Shown: one piece after another, positions 9,327 through 18,161 of the stretch | Layout of the letters: every line of letters starts with the position of its first letter | Numbering within the stretch: the first letter of the stretch is position 1 | Source of the DNA: an uncultured Propionivibrio sp. | GTDB lineage: Bacteria; Pseudomonadota; Gammaproteobacteria; Burkholderiales; Rhodocyclaceae | DNA length: 64,000 nucleotides | Reading direction: 5' to 3' | NCBI GenBank assembly: GCA_937923255.1 | Contig: CALAIL010000021.1 | Location: forward strand, 1-64,000 | Position numbers and translations under genes: made by a program | Notes under the pieces: generated by a model | Databases searched by the model: none | Seen by the model: only the letters and a program-made list of their open reading frames with translations | Told to the model about the DNA's origin: nothing

Positions 9327-9342
9327 CGCAAGCGCTCAACCA
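9327..9342 (-). promoter_or_regulatory. Weak -24/-12-like element upstream of yiaL
   Basis: The minus strand reads TGGTTGAGCGCTTGCG. It has the GG-N10-GC spacing and a TTGC -12 element, but a poor -24 (TGGTTG instead of TGGCAC). It lies about 68 bases before the yiaL ATG, a distance like that of the stronger element before hyi. Could be chance. Confidence 0.35.
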
Positions 9343-9383
9343 CCATCTCGCCCGACACCCAGATGCCTTGGCCTCAATATGTT

Positions 9384-9399
9384 GTACGCGCTAGCGTAC
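9384..9399. promoter_or_regulatory. Perfect inverted repeat, candidate operator
   Basis: GTACGC-GCTA-GCGTAC is a 6-4-6 inverted repeat about 125 bases upstream of yiaL. It could be an activator or GntR-type repressor site; no regulator gene is adjacent to this operon. Confidence 0.4.
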
Positions 9400-9712
9400 T
9401 GTATGGACTGCGGAGCCGCCCTCTTATCGGCACCTAAGGGAAGAATATTAATGCCGCTTGTAGATGTCAAGGTAAGGGAAATCGCATTTCCACCGCCTAT
9501 TTTATTGAAGAATAATCAACGGTAAATTTCACCGCTCAGTTCACATCTGTGCCCGTGCAACAACGCTTTTTCGAGCCAATCGACACCATTGACGCGGCAA
9601 CCACAGCACGCGTATGTGCATTCAGCGGAACGTGATTCATTTTTAGGGCGCCATACGGTTTCAAAATCACGGAAACAATGCCAAACCATATTCATTGAAT
9701 ACGGATTTGTCT

Positions 9713-9718
9713 TATAAT
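9713..9718 (+). promoter_or_regulatory. Candidate -10 of the rpsP operon
   Basis: A consensus TATAAT lies 48 bases before the rpsP ATG. The TTGAAT at 9695-9700 is too close (12 bases) to be a normal -35, so the -35 is uncertain. The remainder of 9260-9765 shows no gene. Confidence 0.5.
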
Positions 9719-9765
9719 GAGCGATCGTTATAATTTTTCGATTTTTTAGGCTGGAATAAAATCTT

Positions 9766-10017
9766 ATGATCGTGATTCGTCTTGCTCGCGGGGGGGCTAA
9801 AAAGCGCCCTTTCTATAGTGTTGTCGTCGCTGATTCACGCGCACGTCGTGATGGTCGTTTTATTGAGCGCATTGGTTTCTATAACCCGGTTGCCGCAGAA
9901 AATGAGGAATCATTGCGCATTTCGGCGGATCGACTGAACCATTGGCGTCAGCACGGCGCTCAATTGTCAATGACCGTCACTCGTCTTGCCAAACAGGCCG
10001 GCGTGCAGATCGCCTAA
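9766..10017 (+). CDS. rpsP: 30S ribosomal protein S16
   Basis: 83 residues, the normal length. It starts with [17 protein letters not shown], the hallmark S16 N-terminus, and contains [22 protein letters not shown] (positions about 20-41). It binds 16S rRNA during assembly of the small subunit. It heads the conserved rpsP-rimM-trmD-rplS operon. Confidence 0.98.
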   Translation: MIVIRLARGGAKKRPFYSVVVADSRARRDGRFIERIGFYNPVAAENEESLRISADRLNHWRQHGAQLSMTVTRLAKQAGVQIA

Positions 10018-10041
10018 GTATTTCTGAAGCAACAACAATCC

Positions 10042-10584
10042 GTGTCTGTCGAAGTCTCAGCGCCACGGATGGTCGTCCTTGGGAAAATCGTTGCGCCCTA
10101 CGGCGTGCGCGGAGCCGTCAAGGTTTTTCCATTTGCCGACGACCCTTTGGCGTGGGGCAGATTACCACGGTGGTGGCTGAAGCTTGAAAATAACGCCGCA
10201 GAATGCTGGCAACCGATCGAAGTGCGTCGTTGCAGGCGGCAGAAAGAGTTCCTGGTCGTAGAATTAGGCGCCCTGCAGGATCGTGATGCTGCTGAAGCCT
10301 TGCGGGGAAGTTTGATCGGTGTGCCTCGTGAAGCCTTACCACCAACCGGACAGGGAGAATATTACTGGGCTGACCTGATTGGTCTTGAAGTGGTCAATAC
10401 ACGGAACCAAATATTAGGCCGTGTACTGGGTTTGATCGAAACGCCCGGAAACGCCGTATTGCGTGTCGGTAAAAGCGAAGATGACACAGAGCAAGAGCGT
10501 CTGTTACCGTTTGTCGAATCGGTTGTTTTGGATGTTGATTTATCGACGCAGCGACTTTGCGTCAATTGGGAAATAGATTGGTAA
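10042..10584 (+). CDS. rimM: 16S rRNA processing protein RimM
   Basis: 180 residues with a GTG start. The N-terminal RimM domain begins [19 protein letters not shown] (about 12-30). The C-terminal PRC-barrel half contains [12 protein letters not shown] (about 108-119) and [14 protein letters not shown] (about 153-166). It binds S19 and assists maturation of the 30S head. It lies 24 bases after rpsP and 29 bases before trmD. Confidence 0.96.
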   Translation: MSVEVSAPRMVVLGKIVAPYGVRGAVKVFPFADDPLAWGRLPRWWLKLENNAAECWQPIEVRRCRRQKEFLVVELGALQDRDAAEALRGSLIGVPREALPPTGQGEYYWADLIGLEVVNTRNQILGRVLGLIETPGNAVLRVGKSEDDTEQERLLPFVESVVLDVDLSTQRLCVNWEIDW

Positions 10585-10613
10585 CACTGACTGACGCGGC
10601 AACTGTACCGGAA

Positions 10614-11396
10614 ATGCTGGTTGCTGATGTAATCACGCTGTTTCCCGAGATGTTTGTTGCCGTGACTCAATCGGGCGTGACACGAAGGGCACTGGAGGAG
10701 GGGCGCTGGGATATCTGTTTTTGGAATCCACGCGAATTTGTCAAGGATACGCATCGTACGATCGATGATCGCCCCTACGGCGGCGGCCCGGGCATGGTCA
10801 TGATGGCAGCCCCCCTGGAATCGGCCATTACGGCAGCCAGGACGCGCCAACAGGCAGCAGGCATTGGTACAAGCAGGGTTATAGTACTTTCGCCGCAGGG
10901 CGGCCCATTGACGCACCAGCGCGTCATGACATTTGTCCAGAATGTCGGCAAGGAAGGCTTGATTATTCTTTGCGGTCGTTATGAAGGCATTGACGAGCGT
11001 CTGATTGAACGTTGCGTCGACGAGGAAATTTCGATTGGGGATTTCGTGCTCTCGGGCGGTGAAATTCCGGCGATGGCACTGCTCGATGCCATTGTCAGGC
11101 AATTGCCGGGCGTATTGAACGATACGGCTTCGGCACAGGAAGATTCGTTTGTCGCGGGTTTGCTGGATTGCCCGCACTATACACGGCCAGAAGAATACAA
11201 TGGCCAGCGCGTGCCGGATGTATTATTGTCCGGTCACCATGAGCAGATTCGCCGCTGGCGCCTGATGCAGGCGCTAGGACGAACATGGCAGCGGCGTCCC
11301 GACTTAATGACGGGACGCAGGTTGTCGAAAGAGGAAACGCAACTCCTTGCGCTGTATAAGGAGCAATGCGGTCAGTTAACTAAAAAAGGAGCATGA
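10614..11396 (+). CDS. trmD: tRNA (guanine-37-N1)-methyltransferase TrmD
   Basis: A 260-residue SPOUT methyltransferase that makes m1G37 with SAM. The start [14 protein letters not shown] aligns with the normal TrmD N-terminus; upstream TTG codons in frame back to 10557 would overlap rimM and are less likely. The deep-trefoil-knot SAM site is seen as [11 protein letters not shown] (about 122-132) and [15 protein letters not shown]. The flexible linker and C-terminal domain follow. Only three bases separate it from rplS. Confidence 0.96.
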   Translation: MLVADVITLFPEMFVAVTQSGVTRRALEEGRWDICFWNPREFVKDTHRTIDDRPYGGGPGMVMMAAPLESAITAARTRQQAAGIGTSRVIVLSPQGGPLTHQRVMTFVQNVGKEGLIILCGRYEGIDERLIERCVDEEISIGDFVLSGGEIPAMALLDAIVRQLPGVLNDTASAQEDSFVAGLLDCPHYTRPEEYNGQRVPDVLLSGHHEQIRRWRLMQALGRTWQRRPDLMTGRRLSKEETQLLALYKEQCGQLTKKGA

Positions 11397-11399
11397 AAA

Positions 11400-11789
11400 A
11401 TGAATCTGATAGCACAACTAGAACAAGAGGAAATTGCCCGCCTGGGAAAAACAATTCCTGAATTTGCACCGGGTGACACGGTCATCGTTAAGGTCAAGGT
11501 AAAAGAAGGCAACCGCGAGCGTTTGCAAGCCTACGAGGGCGTCGTCATCGCCAAACGCAACCGCGGCCTGAATTCCAGCTTCATTGTCCGCAAAATTTCA
11601 TCTGGTGAAGGCGTTGAAAGAACGTTTCAGACCTATTCACCGCTCGTAGCGGCAATTGAAGTCAAGCGGCGCGGTGATGTGCGTCGGGCCAAACTGTATT
11701 ATCTGCGCGAGCGCTCCGGCAAATCGGCGCGGATCAAGGAAAAACTGGTCCGCAAGCAAAAACCCACCCCTGCGCCGTCGGCAGAATAA
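11400..11789 (+). CDS. rplS: 50S ribosomal protein L19
   Basis: 129 residues. The core [31 protein letters not shown] (shown here only as residues about 25-55) and the C-terminal [18 protein letters not shown] (about 98-115) are diagnostic of L19, which lies at the 30S-50S interface. AAGGAG precedes the ATG. It is the last gene of the operon and is followed by a strong terminator. Confidence 0.98.
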   Translation: MNLIAQLEQEEIARLGKTIPEFAPGDTVIVKVKVKEGNRERLQAYEGVVIAKRNRGLNSSFIVRKISSGEGVERTFQTYSPLVAAIEVKRRGDVRRAKLYYLRERSGKSARIKEKLVRKQKPTPAPSAE

Positions 11790-11830
11790 GCCTCAGCGTT
11801 ATCTGCCGGCCTGTAGTCCAGACAAGCACA

Positions 11831-11862
11831 AAAGGCTGCGCGATCAACGCGCAGCCTTTTTT
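11831..11862 (+). terminator. Rho-independent terminator after rplS
   Basis: A 12-bp perfect stem (AAAGGCTGCGCG with its complement), loop ATCAA, and a run of six T end the rpsP operon. Confidence 0.95.
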
Positions 11863-12009
11863 ATGGGTGTTAGAGTTCCTCAACGCACTGCTTGCATCAA
11901 CGCCAAGACAAGAAGCGGGATGGCCTTACCCAATGGCGTGGAGGAATTAGTAGGGACGCAGGTGGTCTGTGAAGTGACGATGATGCATGCAAAGCATCTG
12001 CCCGCCAGC

Positions 12010-12165
12010 CCTTGTATTTAGCGCATCCTCAAAGGAACGCTCTGAAGCCCTTATAAACAGGGCGTTTCAGAAAGGGCTGCCTGAAAACCCTTGTATTTAG
12101 GGCATCTCCGGGCACGCTGCCCGGAACGCCTTTATCCACGCGGGTTTCCGGGGTGCCCTTTCCAA
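12010..12165. repeat. Spaced palindromic-box repeat array
   Basis: Four boxes of the CCCTTGTATTTAGGGC / CCTTTATCCACGCGGG kind, each flanked by GAA- and -TTTC or -ATCTC arms, are separated by GC-rich hairpin-like spacers. No gene is seen between the terminator at 11862 and the small membrane gene at 12219. Confidence 0.8.
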
Positions 12166-12218
12166 TAAAAATGCTCGATGATCGAAGATCAGCCTTATTT
12201 TCTTTATCATGATGCCCC

Positions 12219-12419
12219 TTATTTCTCGCCTTGGCTGGCAAGGGCCTTCTTAATTTTCTGGTCGGTTTTGTACTGACCCAGCGCATAGACCGACCAGATA
12301 GCAGCCGGTATCCACCCGATAAGCGTCAGTTGCAAGAGCAGACAAACGATGCCGGCAATCGGCCTACCGATGGTAAAGAATTGTAGCCAAGGCAGCAAAA
12401 TAGCAAGAATCAGGCGCAT
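12219..12419 (-). CDS. YqaE/Pmp3 family small membrane protein
   Basis: A 66-residue peptide starting MRLILAILLPWLQFFTIGRP, with two hydrophobic helices (about 3-24 and 28-50) and the PMP3/UPF0057 pattern of a central LTLIGWIPAAIWSVY. Members sit in the cytoplasmic membrane and are linked to membrane potential and salt or stress tolerance; the molecular role is not settled. GGAG lies about eight bases before the ATG. The frame extends upstream to 12500 but without ribosome site. The charged C-terminal tail (KTDQKIKKALASQGEK) is cytosolic by inference. Monocistronic. Confidence 0.85.
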   Translation of the reverse strand: MRLILAILLPWLQFFTIGRPIAGIVCLLLQLTLIGWIPAAIWSVYALGQYKTDQKIKKALASQGEK

Positions 12420-12524
12420 ACGCACTCCTTCGTTTGTGTAAATGACAGCGCGATTATACGCGGCCTCACTCACACTGTATTTCCTGAGAGGCAGCCGCAA
12501 GCCCGCGCCGGCCGGGCATCTCAG

Positions 12525-12610
12525 CGTGGGTGCCTGGAAACCCTTATATTTAGGGCATCTCCGGGCACCCTACCCGGAATGCCTTTATCTACGCGGGGTT
12601 CAGAACCCTC
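12525..12610. repeat. Spaced palindromic-box repeat array (short)
   Basis: Two to three boxes (TTATATTTAGGGCATCTC and CTTTATCTACGCGGGGTTC types) lie between the Pmp3 promoter region and the tRNA terminator. The region 12420-12674 has no gene. Confidence 0.75.
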
Positions 12611-12674
12611 CATCGGAGACGCCGAATCCGCGCGTCAACATAACGATCCAGCGATAGTTCCGGCGGCAAAAAAT

Positions 12675-12698
12675 GAAAAAGCCGCGCGATGGCGGCTT
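12675..12698 (-). terminator. Terminator of the tRNA-Thr transcript
   Basis: On the minus strand AAGCCGC-loop-GCGGCTT is followed by TTTTTC and more T-rich sequence. It lies about 50 bases past the tRNA 3' end. Confidence 0.8.
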
Positions 12699-12746
12699 GC
12701 TTTTCATTCACGGAGCTTTTTGAATAATCCGTGCAATCAGGTTTTC

Positions 12747-12822
12747 TGGTGCCGCTGGGCGGGATCGAACTGCCGACCTTCGCATTACGAATGCGCTGCT
12801 CTACCAGCTGAGCTACAGCGGC
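12747..12822 (-). tRNA. tRNA-Thr (anticodon CGT)
   Basis: 76 bases including an encoded CCA. The 7-bp acceptor stem GCCGCTG/CAGCGGC, discriminator A, D-arm with AGCTGGTAGA, and T-arm GGCAG-TTCGATC-CCGCC are all present. The anticodon loop TTCGTAA gives CGT, reading ACG. The stretch from the D-arm through the variable loop is like E. coli thrW. Confidence 0.96.
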
Positions 12823-12920
12823 GATCCGTCAAACCTGACAAACGTGAGCGGCGGATTATATCAGTCCCGGCGTATGATGCAAACCCGATCCAGAAAATCT
12901 TCCAGCTGCTTACGCCCTCG

Positions 12921-14306
12921 CTACAAGTCTTTGCGTTGCAGATAATCTTCCAGCAGCGCCCGTACATCATGGCGCAGCAGAAACAGGGCGATCAGGTTGG
13001 GAATGACCATAAAACCATTAAACATATCCGAAAGATTCCATACCAGATCGACCTTGCCCAGCGCACCCAGCACAACGGCCACCAAAACCAGCAGGCGGTA
13101 AACATTCAGGAACTTGTTTTGGAAAAGATAACGGATATTTGATTCACCAAAGTAATACCAGCCGATGATCGTTGTAAAAGCAAAAAAAGTCAGGCAAACC
13201 GCCAGTAGTTTTTGACCAAAGCCGCCAAAAGCGATATGGAACGCTTCCTGCGTCACGGCCACGCCTTTCAGGCCGAGTAAATTGGCATCCGTCACCAACA
13301 CGATCAGTGCCGTTGCCGTACATACCAGCATGGTATCAACGAAGACACCGACGAATGCCGCCATCCCCTGCTGCACGGGATGCTGCACATGCGCAGTCGC
13401 ATGGGCGTGCGGCGTCGAACCCATCCCGGCCTCATTCGAAAACAGGCCACGCGCCACACCGAAGCGGATGGCTTCGCGCACCGAGATGCCCGCCAACCCG
13501 CCGCCCAGCGCCGCTGGATCAAAGGCCCCCACGACAATTTGCCGGATCATGGTGGGGATATGCTCACTGAACATAAATAGAATTATCAATGCGCAAATGA
13601 TGTAAACCACGGCCATCAAAGGCACTACCAGTTGCGCAAACTGGGCGATGCGATGAACCCCACCCCAAACAATCATGCCCACCAATACAGCGATGACGAT
13701 GCCTGTTGACAAGGGCGGTAAATGAAAAGCCACCGTTATAGCCGACGTAATTGAGTTGGATTGCGTCGCATTGCCGATAAAGCCTAGCGCAATAATAATT
13801 GCCACGGAAAAAAAGCCAGCCAGCACTTTGGCGGCTGAAATGCCGATCCTCGGACCCAGGCCATGTGTAATATAAAACGCCGGGCCACCGATATATTTCC
13901 CGTCGCTCAACACACGGTACTTCTGCGCCAGTACGGCCTCAGCAAAGATCGTCGCCATGCCAAAAAATGCAGACAGCCACATCCAGAAAATCGCCCCCGG
14001 CCCGCCTGCCATGATGGCCGTCGCCACACCGGCTACGTTACCCGTGCCGATCTGCGCCGAAACCGCTACGGCCAATGCCTGAAACTGCGACAGTAACTGC
14101 GTATCCTGAACATCGGCCCCTTTTCTTTTATTTTTGTTGAACAGCCCGCCAAAAACCGTGGAAAAAGCTTTAAAGAAGCGGGTAACCTGCGGCGCACCGA
14201 GATAGATGGTAAAAAACAAGCCAATACCGACCAAAGCATAAATCAGTAAATAATCCCAGAGTACGGTATTTACCGCGCCGACGACTTTTTCTAGTAATGC
14301 TTCCAT
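12921..14306 (-). CDS. Alanine/glycine:cation symporter (AGCS) family protein
   Basis: A 461-residue polytopic inner-membrane protein with about 10-11 helices. Family signatures are visible: SAQIGTGNVAGVATAIMAGGPGA (about 83-105, the ion/amino-acid binding loop), the FWMWLSAFFGMATIFAEA run after it, and GLFSNEAGMGSTPHAHATA (about 285-303). Na+- or H+-coupled uptake of alanine or glycine is the usual role; one member of the family is a glutamine transporter, so substrate is not fixed. It stands alone between the tRNA and a pilin-like gene on the same strand. Confidence 0.93.
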   Translation of the reverse strand: MEALLEKVVGAVNTVLWDYLLIYALVGIGLFFTIYLGAPQVTRFFKAFSTVFGGLFNKNKRKGADVQDTQLLSQFQALAVAVSAQIGTGNVAGVATAIMAGGPGAIFWMWLSAFFGMATIFAEAVLAQKYRVLSDGKYIGGPAFYITHGLGPRIGISAAKVLAGFFSVAIIIALGFIGNATQSNSITSAITVAFHLPPLSTGIVIAVLVGMIVWGGVHRIAQFAQLVVPLMAVVYIICALIILFMFSEHIPTMIRQIVVGAFDPAALGGGLAGISVREAIRFGVARGLFSNEAGMGSTPHAHATAHVQHPVQQGMAAFVGVFVDTMLVCTATALIVLVTDANLLGLKGVAVTQEAFHIAFGGFGQKLLAVCLTFFAFTTIIGWYYFGESNIRYLFQNKFLNVYRLLVLVAVVLGALGKVDLVWNLSDMFNGFMVIPNLIALFLLRHDVRALLEDYLQRKDL

Positions 14307-14360
14307 GCTTACGACCCATCCTTAACGCAAAACAATCTGATGAACATCCGGAAAATCCGC

Positions 14361-14957
14361 TCAATAGATGCTTCCGGTAAAGCGGCAATCGGCGATCTGC
14401 TCAATGCTGGGGAGGTCCTTGCTCTCGCACTGCCAGCCGCGAATTAAATCGGCCGCGCTGTCGGGGATCAACACCACCTCGCCGCGGGGCCGAGGAGCGA
14501 AGCGTAACACAATGACGCCGCCCGCCTGAATATCTACCGATTCCAGCACGTTGCTGGGTGTCCAACCGGCGTCGTAACCCAATGCATCCAGGCTGCCCGG
14601 CATGACGCCGTTGGCGGCAAAATATTCAGTGATGCCCGCCCGTAAAACCGCGGCGCTGCCGATGCCTTGCCGCAGCCGTTCCTGATCAACAGCTTCGGCA
14701 ACCGCCGCCAGCCGTTCTTCCCGCTGCTTTCGCTCCTGCTCTTCCGCGCGCCTGGCTGCGTATTCCGTGACGGCGTCCACCGCGTCTTCCTGCGCCTTCT
14801 GGCGTTTCTTTTCGATGCCTGCATTGATTTCCCGGATCATTTCCTGCCGCCGCTCCTGCTCGTGGCGTTCAAGAAAAAAGTCGTACAACGCAAGCGCAAC
14901 GCCCGTCGATACGAGCGACCCCAGTATGATCAGCAGAAGCGTTTTGAACGGAGACAT
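14361..14957 (-). CDS. Membrane-anchored protein with pilin-like C-terminal domain
   Basis: 198 residues from MSPFKTLLL; no good ribosome site is seen and the frame is open upstream. One transmembrane helix (about 6-25) is followed by a highly charged predicted coiled coil (about 27-95, dense in E, R, K, Q). The C-terminal part resembles a type IV pilin globular domain: ITEYFAANGVMPGSLDALGY (about 108-127) and a late GWQC...ADC pair of cysteines resembling the pilin D-region. The type III leader (G-FTLIELM) is absent, so it is not a classical prepilin. Perhaps a pilus or competence accessory protein; function unassigned. Confidence 0.7.
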   Translation of the reverse strand: MSPFKTLLLIILGSLVSTGVALALYDFFLERHEQERRQEMIREINAGIEKKRQKAQEDAVDAVTEYAARRAEEQERKQREERLAAVAEAVDQERLRQGIGSAAVLRAGITEYFAANGVMPGSLDALGYDAGWTPSNVLESVDIQAGGVIVLRFAPRPRGEVVLIPDSAADLIRGWQCESKDLPSIEQIADCRFTGSIY

Positions 14958-15211
14958 GGCGTGAGTACGTAAGCGCGCTAAAAAATCCGGGCGGAGAAGA
15001 GTAAAAGTAGAAGGGTAAAAGTATATAAGGCGCAGGCGCATGATTGGCCGCCTGCGCATTACACCGTATTTTCCGTCATTGACGGCCGCATGCAAGATGC
15101 GGATACTGCATCCGGTTTTCATTTGTGATGTCCGGCAATTCGCAGCGCATCCGGCGCCTGGAAATATCTGCCGACCCGATCCACTCAACGACTTCCTGAA
15201 AGCAAACCGCC

Positions 15212-16381
15212 ATGCTAAACATTGCCCTCTTCGGCCCGCCCGGCGCGGGAAAAGGAACGCAATCGGAACACCTCGTCAAAGAGTACAACCTGCTTTACAT
15301 TTCCACGGGCGACCTGTTAAGGCAAGAGATCGCCGACCAGACGCCGCTCGGTATCCAGGCCCAGAGCATCATTGCCGCAGGCGGCTTGGTTTCAGATGAA
15401 ATCATCGTTCAGATCATCGAAAAGACGATCATCGACCATCCGGGAGCCAACGGTTTCCTGTTCGATGGCTTCCCCCGCACCTATGTGCAGGCCTATATCC
15501 TCGAAGGGCTGATGCTCAAGCTAAATACCTCACTGAACTGCCTGCTCAGCCTGAATCTGCCGGAGGAAGTCTGTGTCGAGCGGCTACTCAATCGCGGCAA
15601 GACATCGGGACGCAGTGACGACAACGAAACGGTGATCCGCAATCGCTTGCGTGAATATAACGAAAAGACAATCCCCGTCCTCAGCTTTTATCGTGAAAAA
15701 GGGATCTGCTACGACATCGACGGCACGCGCAGCATCGAAGAAGTCACACGCGAACTGGACGCCATTGCCGCCAACGAGCTGAAAAAGCAGCCTCTGAACA
15801 TCGTTTTGTTCGGTTATCCCGGATCAGGGCGCGATTCGCAGGGCAAAGCGCTTGCCGAGCGCTACGGACTCGAATTCATCTCGACCAACGAAATGCTCGA
15901 AAACGAGATCCGGAACCAGACGGAAATCGGCAAAACGGTCATTGATCTCTACAACAACGGCCAGCAGGTCCCCGACGAGATCGTCGTACAGCTGATCGAA
16001 CGACGGCTCAACGCCAATGCAAATGCCAAGGGCTTCATCTTCAAAGGCTTACCGCGCACACTCGTTCAGTCCTATATTCTGGACGGTTTGTTGAAAAAAC
16101 GCGGCAGATCGATTTCCATTGCGCTCGAACTTGAAGTGCCTTTGCTCGATTTGGTCAGCCGCCTGGACGAACGCGGCAGGAGCGGACATGGCATGTCCTA
16201 CGATTCCAGCGTAGCCAAGATCATCGAGCGCCTCAAGGAACACGAATCGAAAACCCTGCCGGTCATCGCCAAATATGCCCAGCAACATGGATTGGTGAAG
16301 GTTGACGGCACCGGCACCTTTGATGAAATATTTTTCCGGCTTTGTGCCGAAGTTGAGAAAAGCATCAAAAATCCGCGCTGA
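15212..16381 (+). CDS. Tandem adenylate kinase with a degenerate second domain
   Basis: 389 residues made of two adenylate-kinase domains. The first (1-185) is complete: P-loop GPPGAGKGT (8-16), STGD (31-34), FDGFPRT (84-90) and GRSDDN (133-138) in a short lid. The second (195-385) starts LNIVLFGYPGSGRDSQ: the P-loop Lys is Arg (207), STGD is STNE, FDGFPRT is FKGLPRT and the DD of the lid is lost. It should therefore not transfer phosphate. The first domain reminds me of Bacteroidota-type Adk rather than the long-lid proteobacterial enzyme. Two-domain fusion is unusual. Whether a normal adk exists elsewhere is unknown. Confidence 0.85.
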   Translation: MLNIALFGPPGAGKGTQSEHLVKEYNLLYISTGDLLRQEIADQTPLGIQAQSIIAAGGLVSDEIIVQIIEKTIIDHPGANGFLFDGFPRTYVQAYILEGLMLKLNTSLNCLLSLNLPEEVCVERLLNRGKTSGRSDDNETVIRNRLREYNEKTIPVLSFYREKGICYDIDGTRSIEEVTRELDAIAANELKKQPLNIVLFGYPGSGRDSQGKALAERYGLEFISTNEMLENEIRNQTEIGKTVIDLYNNGQQVPDEIVVQLIERRLNANANAKGFIFKGLPRTLVQSYILDGLLKKRGRSISIALELEVPLLDLVSRLDERGRSGHGMSYDSSVAKIIERLKEHESKTLPVIAKYAQQHGLVKVDGTGTFDEIFFRLCAEVEKSIKNPR

Positions 16382-16485
16382 AGATATGCCCGTCCCCAGC
16401 CAACGCCGCAGACAGAGACAAGCGGTGCGCTTTTACCACCGTGTTCCCGACTTCCGGCAACGCCCCTTATTCCAGGAAGCCCATC

Positions 16486-17769
16486 ATGAAAATTGAAACG
16501 CTCGCCGTTCATGGCGGCTACAGTTCCGATCCGACCACCAAATCTGTCGCCATACCCATTTATCAGACGACGTCCTATGCCTTCGACAGCACACAGCACG
16601 GCGCCGACCTGTTTGATCTCAAGGTGCCCGGCAATATCTACACGCGGATGATGAATCCAACGCACGATGTACTGGAAAAACGCATCGCCGCAATGGAAGG
16701 CGGCATCGCCGGACTATGCTTTGCTTCCGGCATGGCCGCCGTCACCGCCGCCATCCAGACCTTGGCCGAGGCGGGCGACAACATCGTCACGTCCAGCACG
16801 CTTTACGGCGGCACCTACAATCTCTTTGCCCATACCCTGCCGCAATACGGCATCGAAGTCCGCTTCGCCGACTACCGCGATCCGGATGCCTTCGGCAAGC
16901 TGATCGACGAAAAAACCAAAGCCATGTTCTGCGAGACGATCGGCAACCCGCGCGGCAACATTACCGACATCGGCCGTCTGGCGGACGTCGCCCACGCACA
17001 CGGCATTCCGCTGATCGTCGACAATACCGTCGCTTCGCCCTATCTGTGCCGCCCCATCGAGCATGGCGCCGACATTGTCGTGCATGCGCTCACCAAGTAT
17101 CTTGGCGGACACGGCAACAGTCTCGGCGGCATCATCATCGATAGCGGCAGATTCCCATGGGCCGAGCATCGGCAGAAATTCCGGCGTCTGAACGAACCGG
17201 ATATTTCTTACCACGGCGTCACCTATACCGAAACTTTTGGGTCTGCCGCCTACATCAGCCGTGCCCGCGTCGTCCCGCTGCGCAATATGGGCGCATCCAT
17301 CAGCCCGTTCAACGCCTTCCTTATTCTGCAAGGTGTCGAAACGCTCGCGCTACGCATGGATCGTACCTGCGAAAATAGTCTTGCCATCGCCCAATTTTTG
17401 CGCGGCCATCCAAAGGTCAACTGGGTCAATTATGCCGGCCTGCCAGACAACAGCGATTACCCGCTGGCCAAAAAATACATGGGCGGCCGCGCTTCGGGCA
17501 TTCTTAACTTCGGCGTAAAAGGTACGCACTGTAGCGGCCGTGAAGCCGGAGGACGCTTTCAGGATGCGCTTAAGCTCATTACCCGGCTGGTCAATATCGG
17601 CGACTGCAAAACACTCGCCTGTCACTCGGCGTCGACGACACACCGTCAGCTATCGCCAGAGGAACTGGCCAAAGCCGGCGTGACCGAAGACATGATTCGT
17701 CTTTCGGTCGGCATCGAACACATCGACGATTTAATTGCCGATCTCGACCAGGCACTAAACGCCGCCTGA
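16486..17769 (+). CDS. metY: O-acetylhomoserine sulfhydrylase (MetY-type)
   Basis: A 427-residue PLP enzyme of the Cys/Met metabolism family. The phosphate-binding ASGMAAV (about 80-86), the Asp of VDNTVASP and the Schiff-base Lys in ALTKYLGGHG are visible, as is the C-terminal ACHSASTTHRQLSPEELAKAG and RLSVGIEHIDDLI. The length (over 420, with the inserted GGIIIDSGRFPWAE region) favours O-acetylhomoserine sulfhydrylase over cystathionine gamma-synthase. It makes homocysteine from O-acetylhomoserine and sulfide. AGGAAG lies before MKIETLAVHGG. A frame extension to 16441 has no coding support. Confidence 0.92.
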   Translation: MKIETLAVHGGYSSDPTTKSVAIPIYQTTSYAFDSTQHGADLFDLKVPGNIYTRMMNPTHDVLEKRIAAMEGGIAGLCFASGMAAVTAAIQTLAEAGDNIVTSSTLYGGTYNLFAHTLPQYGIEVRFADYRDPDAFGKLIDEKTKAMFCETIGNPRGNITDIGRLADVAHAHGIPLIVDNTVASPYLCRPIEHGADIVVHALTKYLGGHGNSLGGIIIDSGRFPWAEHRQKFRRLNEPDISYHGVTYTETFGSAAYISRARVVPLRNMGASISPFNAFLILQGVETLALRMDRTCENSLAIAQFLRGHPKVNWVNYAGLPDNSDYPLAKKYMGGRASGILNFGVKGTHCSGREAGGRFQDALKLITRLVNIGDCKTLACHSASTTHRQLSPEELAKAGVTEDMIRLSVGIEHIDDLIADLDQALNAA

Positions 17770-17825
17770 GCTTATTAGCCGGCCGAGCGGATTTCAGAGG
17801 ATCCATCGGGCGCAGTATTCTGGTT

Positions 17826-17890
17826 TATGTTTTTTGATGCCCCAAGGTCCTTGTGTTTAAAGGGGTTCCGGGCGATTTATGTTTTCTGCC
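17826..17890. repeat. Single palindromic box flanked by TTTATGTTTT arms
   Basis: A CCCC-AAGGTCCTTGTGTTTAAA-GGGG core lies between two TTTATGTTTT motifs (17826 and 17877). The same arrangement in opposite orientation (AAAACATAAA) is seen at 46830-47105. Confidence 0.65.
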
Positions 17891-17920
17891 CTAAAAACCA
17901 GACCCAGATCCTGAACGCAA

Positions 17921-17949
17921 AAAAACCTCGCCCAATCACTTGGGCGAGG
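17921..17949 (-). terminator. Rho-independent terminator after rpmG
   Basis: The minus strand has a 10-bp perfect stem CCTCGCCCAA/TTGGGCGAGG with loop of four, followed by a run of T (A run at 17919-17925). Confidence 0.93.
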
Positions 17950-17991
17950 CATTCCCTGAACCATCGACTTTTTGTTACGTCAATCCAGCGC

Positions 17992-18147
17992 TTACTTGAG
18001 CTTGGTTTCCTTATACATCACATGCTTACGCGCCTTGGGATCATATTTCATGATCTCCATCTTGCCGGGCGTATTTTTCTTGTTTTTAGTCGTAGTGTAA
18101 AAATGCCCCGTACCGGCGCTGGATTCAAGTTTGATTTTTTCACGCAT
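17992..18147 (-). CDS. rpmG: 50S ribosomal protein L33
   Basis: A 51-residue gene found by reading the sequence between rpmB and its terminator. It begins [20 protein letters not shown] and ends YKETKLK, with [22 protein letters not shown] in between, which is L33. It lacks the CxxC pairs, so it is the zinc-free form. AAGGAG lies about nine bases before the ATG. It follows rpmB by 14 bases. Confidence 0.97.
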   Translation of the reverse strand: MREKIKLESSAGTGHFYTTTKNKKNTPGKMEIMKYDPKARKHVMYKETKLK

Positions 18148-18161
18148 GGCTGCACTCCTTT

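Noticed and set aside
9695-9718. TTGAAT/TATAAT as a normal sigma-70 promoter for rpsP
   Set aside because: The spacer is only 12 bases; only the -10 is kept as a candidate.
12029-12286. 85-residue ORF ending in KGFRAFL
   Set aside because: Made of repeat-box translation (TPETRVDKGVPG, KRPVYKGFR), overlaps the Pmp3 gene.
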